Shown here: positions 16,760-23,508 of the stretch, in pieces | Numbering within the stretch: position 1 is the first letter of the stretch | Layout of the letters: each line of letters begins with the position of its first letter | Origin: Halomonas sp. | GTDB taxonomy: Bacteria; Pseudomonadota; Gammaproteobacteria; Pseudomonadales; Halomonadaceae | Assembly: GCF_011050415.1 (NCBI RefSeq) | Contig: NZ_DRFS01000017.1 | Location: 62,001-126,000 of the forward strand | Direction: 5' to 3' | DNA: 64,000 nucleotides | Position numbers and translations under genes: made by a program | Notes under the pieces: generated by a model | The model's database searches: none | Seen by the model: the letters and a program-made list of their open reading frames with translations, nothing else | What the model was told of the DNA's origin: nothing

Positions 16760-17032
16760 TCAGCAGCGTTTGCTACGCTTATAGACATGCTTCCGGTGCC
16801 CAACCTTAACGACAGTCACGATAAGCAGCTCATCTGCCACTTCATATATAATTCTATAAACACCCTGCCGTATACGATAACGCTCTTGCCCTGAAAGCTT
16901 TTCACTACCGATGGGACGGGGGTTTTCTTGCAGTTCCTCTATACGCTGGAGAATACGGGACACATCTTTGTTTGGAATTGACCTAAAATCCTTGGAGACA
17001 GATTTCCTGAAGACAAGCTTATAATTTGCCAT
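16760..17032 (-). CDS. RelE/ParE-family toxin
   Basis: A 90-residue basic protein with the RelE fold sequence pattern: YKLVFRKSVSKDFRSIP at the N-terminus, RILQRIEELQENPRP, then LSGQERYRIRQGVYRIIYEV and a C-terminal strand VTVVKVGHRKHVYKR. RelE-type members cleave mRNA in the ribosome, ParE-type members poison gyrase. The retained Arg-rich YRIRQG-YR segment and the terminal HRK-VY motif favour the RelE mRNA-interferase branch. It overlaps the antitoxin gene by 14 nt and would be translated after it, a standard type II layout. Confidence 0.88.
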   Translation of the reverse strand: MANYKLVFRKSVSKDFRSIPNKDVSRILQRIEELQENPRPIGSEKLSGQERYRIRQGVYRIIYEVADELLIVTVVKVGHRKHVYKRSKRC

Positions 17033-17252
17033 TGGCCTTCAAATCATCCAGCAACGCCTCATAGCTCATTGTTGGCTCGGATACCCGCTCCTCGAATGCA
17101 GCTAAATCTTCTTGATCCTCAGCCAGTGCAGCCCGCACCGCGTCGTTGACGATATCTGATAGGGAACGATGGGTATGCGCAGCCTTCAACCGCAACGCAG
17201 CGTGTAACTGAGGGTCAAAATAAACCGTTGAACGCTTTGATGTCTCGCTCAT
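17019..17252 (-). CDS. Ribbon-helix-helix antitoxin
   Basis: A 77-residue protein. SKRSTVYFDPQLHAALRLKA followed by RSLSDIVNDAVRAAL is a typical ribbon-helix-helix DNA-binding domain; the acidic C-terminal half (EDQEDLAAFEERVSEP) would wrap and neutralise the toxin. ATG 17252 is favoured because GGAG lies 6 nt upstream; a TTG at 17264 is possible. The domain is expected to repress its own promoter at 17283-17311, around which a 13-bp inverted repeat is found. CopG-like rather than RelB-like by pattern. Confidence 0.87.
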   Translation of the reverse strand: MSETSKRSTVYFDPQLHAALRLKAAHTHRSLSDIVNDAVRAALAEDQEDLAAFEERVSEPTMSYEALLDDLKANGKL

Positions 17253-17308
17253 CATCTTCTCCAAACTTCGTAGCTACTTGTCACTATAGCGTCAGGACAT
17301 CAAAGCGT
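17232..17308. repeat. 13-bp inverted repeat spanning the antitoxin start and promoter
   Basis: ACGCTTTGATGTC occurs on the plus strand at 17232-17244, inside the first antitoxin codons, and as its exact reverse complement at 17296-17308, between the -35 and -10 elements. The two copies are 51 bp apart. In addition TGACGC occurs twice within the promoter, 16 bp apart, on the minus strand. These are strong candidates for binding sites of the antitoxin or toxin-antitoxin complex. Confidence 0.6.
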
Positions 17309-17311
17309 CAA
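17283..17311 (-). promoter_or_regulatory. Sigma-70 promoter of the toxin-antitoxin operon
   Basis: TTGACG (17306-17311) and TATAGT (17283-17288) are separated by exactly 17 bp on the minus strand. Transcription would start about 20 nt before the antitoxin ATG. The spacer contains one arm of the 13-bp inverted repeat, so a bound repressor would block polymerase directly. Confidence 0.75.
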
Positions 17312-17330
17312 AACTACTACTAACCATCAT

Positions 17331-18485
17331 TTAGCTGCTACTCACATCAAACCCCGCCCCACGCAGTATGCCCGCTAACGCTACCGCTTTCCCGGACAGC
17401 TGCACGTTTAGTGTGGCGAATTCACGCCGCAGCGGGTAGTTAGCTCGGCACTCATCAAAGCCTTTACGCATGCCGCGATGCAGCGTTTGACGCTGGAGCG
17501 CATCGTGGTCGCGGCGTACGTCGTAGACTGCTCGCATACAGAGCCGTAGAGCATCTTCGGGTGGTAGTACATGCTGCAAATGCAGTGAGGCAAGCGCAGC
17601 CGGCGGGCAAATATCGGCAAACGTTAGCTCGCTCCACTGACCGTAGAGGCTTGCCAGCGCTTGCTGGATCAACCAGGTGCCGCGCAGTTTGCCATCCAGG
17701 CTATGCCCGGCAATATGCGGTGTGGCCAGGGAGACCAGATCACGAAGGCCTGCATCAATGTCCGGCTCCTCCTCCCACACATCCAGCACCGCGCTGATAT
17801 CCCCCTTACCCGACACTCGGCTACGCAGCGCCAGGCCATCGACGCAGTCGCCCCGCCCGGCATTCAGCACAACGCTGCCCGGCGCCAGCTCATTGATACG
17901 CTGAGCGTTGAGCAGTTGATAAGTAGCGTGAGGACCTGCGTGGGTCAGCGGCGCATGCAGGCAAAGCACATCGCAGCGCTCAATCAGCGCGTCTAAAGAG
18001 TGAAATTCTTGCTCTGACGCCAGGCTCTCTACCGCGGCTCTGGGCGGATCGCAGCAAAGCGTCGCCACGCCCATAGCGGATAGCCGTGCCTGTAAGCGAC
18101 TGCCCACATTGCCCACCCCCACAATACCCACGGTACGCTCGCTAAGCGACCAACCATCCCGCTCAGCAAGCGTTAGCAGGCTGCACAGCACGTAATCCAC
18201 CACCGCTTCGGCGTTGCAGCCAGGGGCGCTGGCAAAGGCAATATTGCGCCTTGCTAGCGCGGCTTGATCGATATGATCCGTACCGATGGTGCAGGTGCCC
18301 ACAAAGCGCAGGCGGCTGTTGGCAAGCAGTGTGTCGTTAACCTGAGTAATGGAGCGCACAATCAGCGCATCGGCGTCCTGTAGGTGAGCAGTCGTAATCT
18401 CACGACCCGGCACACGAATTAGCGTACCTAACGAGCCAAAGCAGGCGTCAGCAGCGGGGATATTGGCATCGATGACAAGTTTCAT
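17331..18485 (-). CDS. pdxB: Erythronate-4-phosphate dehydrogenase
   Basis: PdxB oxidises 4-phosphoerythronate, the second step of DXP-dependent pyridoxal phosphate synthesis. The 384-residue protein has the D-2-hydroxyacid dehydrogenase fold: NAD loop GIVGVGNVGSRLQARL (about 122-137), the NAGRGDCVDG loop with the catalytic Arg region, and the catalytic His in TPHIAGHSLDGK. The C-terminal domain after about residue 285 is the PdxB-specific dimerisation domain. Full length compared with E. coli (378). The gene stands alone. Confidence 0.96.
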   Translation of the reverse strand: MKLVIDANIPAADACFGSLGTLIRVPGREITTAHLQDADALIVRSITQVNDTLLANSRLRFVGTCTIGTDHIDQAALARRNIAFASAPGCNAEAVVDYVLCSLLTLAERDGWSLSERTVGIVGVGNVGSRLQARLSAMGVATLCCDPPRAAVESLASEQEFHSLDALIERCDVLCLHAPLTHAGPHATYQLLNAQRINELAPGSVVLNAGRGDCVDGLALRSRVSGKGDISAVLDVWEEEPDIDAGLRDLVSLATPHIAGHSLDGKLRGTWLIQQALASLYGQWSELTFADICPPAALASLHLQHVLPPEDALRLCMRAVYDVRRDHDALQRQTLHRGMRKGFDECRANYPLRREFATLNVQLSGKAVALAGILRGAGFDVSSS

Positions 18486-18583
18486 AGGCGTTTTAGTATC
18501 CGGGCTTTACAATACGCCCGCGACGGCTTGATGTGCAGGCGTGTTTAAAGGCTATTTTTTAAAGGCTAAGTAAGGAGAGTTTA

Positions 18584-18865
18584 GTGATCGTACGCTGGGA
18601 GACCAACCACGACTACGTGTTGGTTCATATTCACCAGGATATGTTTGGCGACTGGATATTCAGCCGCGCTTGGGGCCAGATTGGCACTCAGTTTGGCGGC
18701 CTAAAGCACCAGTTAGCCGACACCCTGGATCAAGCCCAGATGTGGCTTGAAGACGAAGCCACTATCCAGTCCTCGCGGGGATTTCGCAAAGTACTTGAAG
18801 TGGCCGATCATACCCCAGAAGGCCAAGAGGCCATGCGTCAGCTATCGCTGTTAGATGTGATTTAG
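18584..18865 (+). CDS. Stand-alone WGR-like small protein
   Basis: A 93-residue protein starting at GTG with an AAGGAGAG ribosome site. The stretch LVHIHQDMFGDWIFSRAWGQIGTQ followed by a helix LADTLDQAQMWLEDE and RGF matches the pattern of the WGR domain, in which W-G-R-I-G-T is the signature; here the Arg is Gln. WGR domains bind DNA or nucleic acid ends in eukaryotic PARPs and occur in bacteria alone or fused. Its job here is unknown. It ends 4 nt into the convergent glutaredoxin-like gene, so the two 3' ends overlap. Confidence 0.7.
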   Translation: MIVRWETNHDYVLVHIHQDMFGDWIFSRAWGQIGTQFGGLKHQLADTLDQAQMWLEDEATIQSSRGFRKVLEVADHTPEGQEAMRQLSLLDVI

Positions 18866-19197
18866 CCTAAAAAGCGTCGCCCGCCTCGCTGATGAGCCCC
18901 TTTCGGCGCAGCGGCGTCTGGTGGCGTAATAAATCCTGCCAGGGCGTCTTCATTCAACCAGCCGCGTTCGCGCAACCAGTCGCTTAAACGCTCCAGCTCA
19001 AAGCCGCGATCCAGTTCATTGCCATCACTATCCATCAGCACCGGGATACGAACGCCATAGCGCTCAATTAACGCATCGTCGTCGCTAATCTCGATGTGAT
19101 GCAGCCACACTTTTTGGTTCGCTAAGGCGGCGACCAGTCCCTCTAACTGAGAACATAGGTGACAGCCCATCGTCGTGTAAAGCGATAGCTGAATCAT
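18862..19197 (-). CDS. Glutaredoxin-like protein (DUF836 type)
   Basis: A 111-residue thioredoxin-fold protein with a CxxC active site (TTMGCHLCSQLE, Cys12 and Cys15) and the cis-Pro region YGVRIPVLMD. The first 80 residues form the DUF836/glutaredoxin-like domain; the Gly/Arg-rich tail is an extension. It presumably acts as a small dithiol redox protein, partner unknown. It lies 24 nt downstream of rlmKL on the same strand and is probably co-transcribed with it. Confidence 0.83.
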   Translation of the reverse strand: MIQLSLYTTMGCHLCSQLEGLVAALANQKVWLHHIEISDDDALIERYGVRIPVLMDSDGNELDRGFELERLSDWLRERGWLNEDALAGFITPPDAAAPKGAHQRGGRRFLG

Positions 19198-19221
19198 GTT
19201 TAAACTCTCTCCTTACTGCGT

Positions 19222-21465
19222 CTATTTATGACGTAGTAAAAACACATGGTGCAAGTTTGTGCGCCGCTGAAAATCAGGATCGAAGCTGCGTCCAGTGATG
19301 TCTTCTACCGCAAAGTGTCCGCTAAGCGCTTCATCTAGCTTAAAGCGCCGCTGGTTATTAGAGAACACCAAGGTACCACCGGGTGCTAACCGTGCCATCG
19401 CAAGCTCCACAAGACGCGGGTGATCGCGCTGTACATCTAGCGTATCACGCATTTTCTTGGAGTTAGAAAACGTTGGCGGGTCCATAAAGATTAAATCGAA
19501 CTCGGCATCAGCTGTTTCTAACCAGCGGAAACAGTCGTCGCGCACCACCCGATGCAGGCGGGTATCAATCTGGTTGAGCGCAAAGTTATCCTTGGCCCAC
19601 TCAAGGTAGGTATTGGACATGTCGACACTCACGCTGTCGCTAGCGCCGCCCAGTGCCGCCTGTACCGTTGCCGTGGCGGTGTAGCAGAACAGGTTTAAAA
19701 AGCGCTTGCCGCTGGCCATTTCACCCAGCATGCGACGAACCGGGCGATGATCAAGAAACAGCCCCGTATCAAGATAATCGCGCAGATTGACCCACAGCCG
19801 AGCATCGCCTTCCTGCACCTCAAAGCGCTCGCCGCTGGCGGCGCGCTTCTGATACTGGGCGCTACCGGTTTGGCGCTCACGGCGTTTAATATAGATCTTA
19901 CTAGCGTCAACATTAAGCGCCTCTGGCATCACTTCCAGGGCGTCGTACAAGCGCTTTTGCGCCTGAGCAGGATTGATCGAGCTAGGTGCTGCGTACTCCT
20001 GCACATGCACGCGATCGCCGTAGCGGTCTACCGCCAGGGCATACTCGGGCATGTCGGCGTCATACACCCGATAGCTGGTTTCACCACTCTGTTTCAACCA
20101 CTTCTTCAAGCGTTTCTGATTTTTAATCAGACGATTGGCAAACATCTGCGCATTGTCTTGGTTTTTATGCGCAGTTTGTTCTTCACTAACCCCTGCGCTA
20201 CCCCCTTCTCTGATCACCACCTCAGCACCGCTCTCACGCTGAAGGGGCGCTGCATTGCTTGCAGCAGGCGGATGCTCTGCTCCACCAATCTCCATGAGCA
20301 GCAGCTTGGCATCCAAAGCGCCATTTTTAAGCGCGTACTGTTTGTGCGCCCGCATTCCCAACCGGTGACCAAGATCCGGATTGCCGGTAAATACAGCCAG
20401 GGTCCAGCCGGGAAACAGCGCTTTGGCTTTTTCGCCTAACTGAGCATACAGGCGCACCAGTTCGGGCAGCTCACCCAAACGCTCACCGTAGGGCGGGTTG
20501 GTGATCAGCAGGCCACTTTCTGCGGTCAGTGATTCTGGCCGGGTCAGTTGAGAAAGACTTTGCCCATGCAAAGTAATCAGCGCGGGGATGCCCGCGCGCA
20601 TGGCGTTGGCTTTTGCTGCCGTGAGTGCCGCCGGGCTCTGATCAAAGCCGAGTAATTGGGCTTTACAGCGCTTGCGACCAATCGAGGCACGCGCCTCAGC
20701 TTCGCGCTTTTGCTCACTCCAGACGATGTCGTCGTGCCCCGCCCAACCGTGGAAGCCAAACCGCTCACGATTAAGATTTGGCGCTTGATCGGCGGCCATC
20801 ATCGCGGCTTCAATCAACAACGTGCCCGCACCACACAGCGGGTCGATCAGTGGCTCGCCTGCTTTTAAACGCTCCGGCCAGCCTGCACGTACCAACAGCG
20901 CTGCGGCCAAATTCTCTTTTAACGGCGCATGCCCTACATCGCGGCGGTAGCCACGGCGGTGGAGACTCTCCCCAGAAAGATCCACACCAATGGTTAAATT
21001 CATACGGTGCAGGTGGGCGTAAATGCGCAGGTGCGGCGTTTTTGTATCGACGTTGGGGCGCTCTTGACCAGCCAACTGCAGTGCGTCTACAACGCCATCT
21101 TTAACGGTTTGTGCACCGAATCGGGTGTGGCGAATATGTTCGCTGCGCCCGTGAAAATCCACCGCCAGGGTGTTACCTGGTGCTAAGTGCCGGGTCCAGG
21201 AAATACGCGCGACCACATCACGCACTTGGTCGGCGGTATCAATCATGGATTCGCGTACCAGCGTTAAAATAACCCGGTTGGCTAACCGCGACCAAAGGCA
21301 GACACGATAGGCAATGGCTTGGCTGGCAGTGAAATAGACACCTGCCACCGTGGTTTTACCAGGCGTGGCCCCCAGCGCTATGAGTTCATCGTGTAGCAGG
21401 CCTTCAATGCCTTTAGGACAAGTGGCTAGCAGATTTAACAGGGTATTTTGATTCGACTCGGTCAT
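19222..21465 (-). CDS. rlmKL: Bifunctional 23S rRNA methyltransferase RlmKL
   Basis: A fused enzyme of 747 residues modifying 23S rRNA at G2445 (N2, RlmL half) and G2069 (N7, RlmK half). The order is an N-terminal THUMP RNA-binding domain, a first methyltransferase with DPLCGAGTLLIEAA and the NPPYGERLGEL motif, a linker rich in Ala/Glu around residues 395-425, and a second methyltransferase with the NLFCYTATATVQA binding loop and DPPTFSNSKK. E. coli RlmKL is 702 residues, so the linker is slightly longer here. A promoter is visible at 21503-21531. Confidence 0.97.
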   Translation of the reverse strand: MTESNQNTLLNLLATCPKGIEGLLHDELIALGATPGKTTVAGVYFTASQAIAYRVCLWSRLANRVILTLVRESMIDTADQVRDVVARISWTRHLAPGNTLAVDFHGRSEHIRHTRFGAQTVKDGVVDALQLAGQERPNVDTKTPHLRIYAHLHRMNLTIGVDLSGESLHRRGYRRDVGHAPLKENLAAALLVRAGWPERLKAGEPLIDPLCGAGTLLIEAAMMAADQAPNLNRERFGFHGWAGHDDIVWSEQKREAEARASIGRKRCKAQLLGFDQSPAALTAAKANAMRAGIPALITLHGQSLSQLTRPESLTAESGLLITNPPYGERLGELPELVRLYAQLGEKAKALFPGWTLAVFTGNPDLGHRLGMRAHKQYALKNGALDAKLLLMEIGGAEHPPAASNAAPLQRESGAEVVIREGGSAGVSEEQTAHKNQDNAQMFANRLIKNQKRLKKWLKQSGETSYRVYDADMPEYALAVDRYGDRVHVQEYAAPSSINPAQAQKRLYDALEVMPEALNVDASKIYIKRRERQTGSAQYQKRAASGERFEVQEGDARLWVNLRDYLDTGLFLDHRPVRRMLGEMASGKRFLNLFCYTATATVQAALGGASDSVSVDMSNTYLEWAKDNFALNQIDTRLHRVVRDDCFRWLETADAEFDLIFMDPPTFSNSKKMRDTLDVQRDHPRLVELAMARLAPGGTLVFSNNQRRFKLDEALSGHFAVEDITGRSFDPDFQRRTNLHHVFLLRHK

Positions 21466-21824
21466 GGTAATGGCGGCGCGTAAAGGCGCGATATTCCTGT
21501 ATATAACAAAAGAGTTTACGTTTTATGACAAATTGATAGTCGACAGATGCCCCTATCATGGTCTAACAATAAGAGAGTAGCTACTGAAAAACGCATGCGT
21601 TGACTGTCAGGGTCTTTAAGGGACATGTTCCTAAAGTTGACCTGGCTTGTAAGTGTTCGCCGCTCTTCCCGTTCAGCACGTGAGTGCTAGACAGTTGAGT
21701 TGATGCGGCGTACCGCTCTTGATACAAGCTCTCGGAATTGTGGATGTTGTCGTGCCTATCATGGCGCATGGTTTTTTCAACATCCTATTTCTTATCAAAG
21801 GCTTTCGTGAAAAGAGGTTAGCCA
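21466..21824. other. Divergent region between rlmKL and rmf
   Basis: A 359-bp region with no supported gene. It carries the rlmKL promoter near its left end and must carry the rmf promoter. I see no -35/-10 pair with good spacing for rmf; CCTATCATGG occurs at 21552-21561 and again at 21755-21764. Small minus-strand open frames here lack ribosome sites. Confidence 0.5.
21503..21531 (-). promoter_or_regulatory. Sigma-70 promoter of rlmKL
   Basis: TTGTCA (21526-21531) and TGTTAT (21503-21508) lie 17 bp apart on the minus strand in AT-rich DNA, 38 nt before the rlmKL ATG. Confidence 0.55.
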
Positions 21825-22034
21825 ATGAAACGGCAAAAACGTGATCGCTTTCAGCGTGCATATGTCCACGGCTATAAAGCGGGTGTAACGGGTCGTTCTC
21901 GTGACGACTGTCCTAGTCAAGATGTCAATTTACGCGAATACTGGATGAGCGGTTGGCGTGAAGGTCGCGGTGACCAGTGGGATGGGATGACCGGCATCTC
22001 GGGTATCCATAAAAATCCCTTAGTCATGGCCTAA
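21825..22034 (+). CDS. rmf: Ribosome modulation factor
   Basis: RMF dimerises 70S ribosomes into inactive 100S particles in stationary phase. The 69-residue basic protein starts MKRQKRDRFQRAYVHGYKAG and contains CPSQDVNLREYWMSGWREGR, both diagnostic for RMF (E. coli 55 residues). The C-terminal extension after about residue 52 (DGMTGISGIHKN...) is longer than in E. coli. GAGGTTA precedes the ATG. A good terminator follows at 22089-22114, so it is monocistronic. Confidence 0.96.
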   Translation: MKRQKRDRFQRAYVHGYKAGVTGRSRDDCPSQDVNLREYWMSGWREGRGDQWDGMTGISGIHKNPLVMA

Positions 22035-22088
22035 CGTATTATTTTTCAAGATTTAAAAAGAAAAATCTTAAACGACAGGTTTTCAGTG

Positions 22089-22114
22089 AGCCCACTTTTT
22101 CAAGTGGGCTTTTT
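22089..22114 (+). terminator. Rho-independent terminator of rmf
   Basis: AGCCCACTT pairs with AAGTGGGCT around a 4-nt loop, followed by four further T. It ends just short of the convergent pyrD stop codon. Confidence 0.88.
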
Positions 22115-22116
22115 AG

Positions 22117-23127
22117 TTAGACTTTCAGTGCCCTTGCGCACTCTCCTACCAGCTTCGGCCCCTGGTAAATCAATCCTGAGTAGAGCTGAATTAAATCCGC
22201 CCCTGCAGCAATTTTAGCTTGTGCCGCTGCGGCGCTATCAATACCCCCTACGCCAATAATCGGCAGTGTGGGTAGCTGTTCTCGCAACTGACGAATAATG
22301 TTATTGGACGCTTCAAACACGGGCTTACCTGATAACCCACCGGCCTCGTTAGCCTGAGGGTCGCTCTGCACTGCTTCACGAGAAACCGTGGTATTAGTGG
22401 CAATCACGCCATCAAGTGCGTTGCGCTGAATACTGCCTGCCAGTAATGCCACCTCTTCCGCACTCATGTCTGGGGCGATTTTAATCAGCAGGGGCACCTT
22501 GCGACCCGATTGGGCATCGAGCTCTGTTGCGCGGGCTCGGATTGGGCCTAGCAGCGCATCCAGTTGCTCACCAAACTGCAGGCTGCGCAGCCCAGGGGTA
22601 TTGGGTGACGAGACATTGACCGCGATGTAATCCGCACAAGGGTGCACCGCTTCTAAACAGACTAAATAGTCATCCAAGGCGTTGTCGACCGACGTCGTCA
22701 GATTCTTCCCAATATTGATACCCACAATACCGCCGTAGTGGCGCTGCTTAACCTGCTGGACAAGATGCTCCACCCCTTTGTTATTAAAGCCAAAGCGGTT
22801 AATAATCGCGCCATGCTGGGCTAAACGAAACAGCCGGGGCTTGGGGTTACCCGGCTGCGGTTTCGGTGTCACCGTACCGACTTCGACGAACCCAAACCCT
22901 AGCGCGCCCAGTGCGTCCAGGTGATCGGCGTTCTTATCTAGCCCAGCGGCCAACCCCACACGGTTAGCAAACCGTAACCCCATCAGCTCAACCGGATCTT
23001 CCACCGGTTTACCAAATACCCGTGCCACTCCAGAAACACGGTGCAATGCATCCAATGCACTTAGCGCCATGCCGTGGGAGGTTTCTGGATCAACGCGAAA
23101 GAAAAGTGAGCGGGCAAGGTGGTACAT
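22117..23127 (-). CDS. pyrD: Dihydroorotate dehydrogenase (quinone)
   Basis: PyrD oxidises dihydroorotate to orotate in pyrimidine synthesis and passes electrons to membrane quinone through FMN. From ATG 23127 the protein is 336 residues, the same as E. coli; an in-frame extension to 23184 lacks a ribosome site while AAGAG precedes 23127. The N-terminal amphipathic helices (MYHLARSLFFRVDPE) form the quinone tunnel of class 2 enzymes. The catalytic Ser lies in VNVSSPNTPGLRSLQ, and IGVGGIDSAAAAQ plus AGADLIQLYSGLIY bind FMN phosphate. Confidence 0.96.
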   Translation of the reverse strand: MYHLARSLFFRVDPETSHGMALSALDALHRVSGVARVFGKPVEDPVELMGLRFANRVGLAAGLDKNADHLDALGALGFGFVEVGTVTPKPQPGNPKPRLFRLAQHGAIINRFGFNNKGVEHLVQQVKQRHYGGIVGINIGKNLTTSVDNALDDYLVCLEAVHPCADYIAVNVSSPNTPGLRSLQFGEQLDALLGPIRARATELDAQSGRKVPLLIKIAPDMSAEEVALLAGSIQRNALDGVIATNTTVSREAVQSDPQANEAGGLSGKPVFEASNNIIRQLREQLPTLPIIGVGGIDSAAAAQAKIAAGADLIQLYSGLIYQGPKLVGECARALKV

Positions 23128-23227
23128 GGTTAGCATCTCTTGAATCAGGACAGAACGGGCGCATGGTTGGAAACAGTTACTCATTACTCAATGTGGAATT
23201 AATTCTGCCAGCCTAATAAGTACTCCA

Positions 23228-23324
23228 GTGGGAGGTAGCTTTAGCTCGCGACCATTTAAGCTCCTAGCCTAATCAGGCTAAGGGGTACCTGAGGTACCCT
23301 TCGCGCGCTGAAGCGCCCTCCCAC
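23228..23324. repeat. REP/BIME-like palindromic intergenic repeat
   Basis: GTGGGAGGTAGCTTTAGC-TCGCGA at the left and the reverse complement of GTGGGAGGGCGCTTCAGC-GCGCGAA at the right face each other, the arrangement of a bacterial interspersed mosaic element. Between them sit two smaller palindromes: TAGCCT-AATC-AGGCTA (23265-23280) and GGGTACC-TGA-GGTACCC (23283-23299). REP elements of this GTGGGAG type are scattered between genes in many gammaproteobacteria and are mobilised by RAYT transposases; none is encoded here. Confidence 0.65.
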
Positions 23325-23441
23325 AATAAGCTTCCAGCTGATATCCCTATTCGCGGAAGTGTCGAACCATCGCTGAAATAATTAATATATAGCCCTCAAA
23401 AGAGGACAAATAACCGAAAACGGGCGCCAGTATAACGCAAT

Positions 23442-23476
23442 AAAGCGCGCCCTGGTGGAGAACCAAGGCGCGCTTT
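23442..23476 (-). terminator. Terminator of NAD-glutamate dehydrogenase
   Basis: AAAGCGCGCC and GGCGCGCTTT form a perfect 10-bp stem, with an inner TGGT/ACCA extension. On the minus strand the stem ends in TTTATT, 32 nt after the stop codon of the dehydrogenase gene. Confidence 0.8.
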
Positions 23477-23508
23477 AACTAACGGTTATGCATTGAGACT
23501 AGATGGAG

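Larger units (their letters stand above)
23128..23508. other. Intergenic region between NAD-GDH and pyrD
   Basis: About 380 bp without a gene. It holds a REP/BIME-like palindromic repeat (23228-23324), an AT-rich segment around 23370-23390 and the terminator of the glutamate dehydrogenase gene (23442-23476). The pyrD promoter is not obvious: the repeat lies between it and the dehydrogenase terminator. Confidence 0.6.

Noticed and set aside
19747..20439. Plus-strand open frame of 230 codons inside rlmKL
   Set aside because: Antisense shadow of a conserved methyltransferase, with no motif of its own.
21552..21764. Direct repeat CCTATCATGG in the rmf upstream region
   Set aside because: A 10-base match over 350 bp is only mildly unlikely by chance and has no supporting structure.
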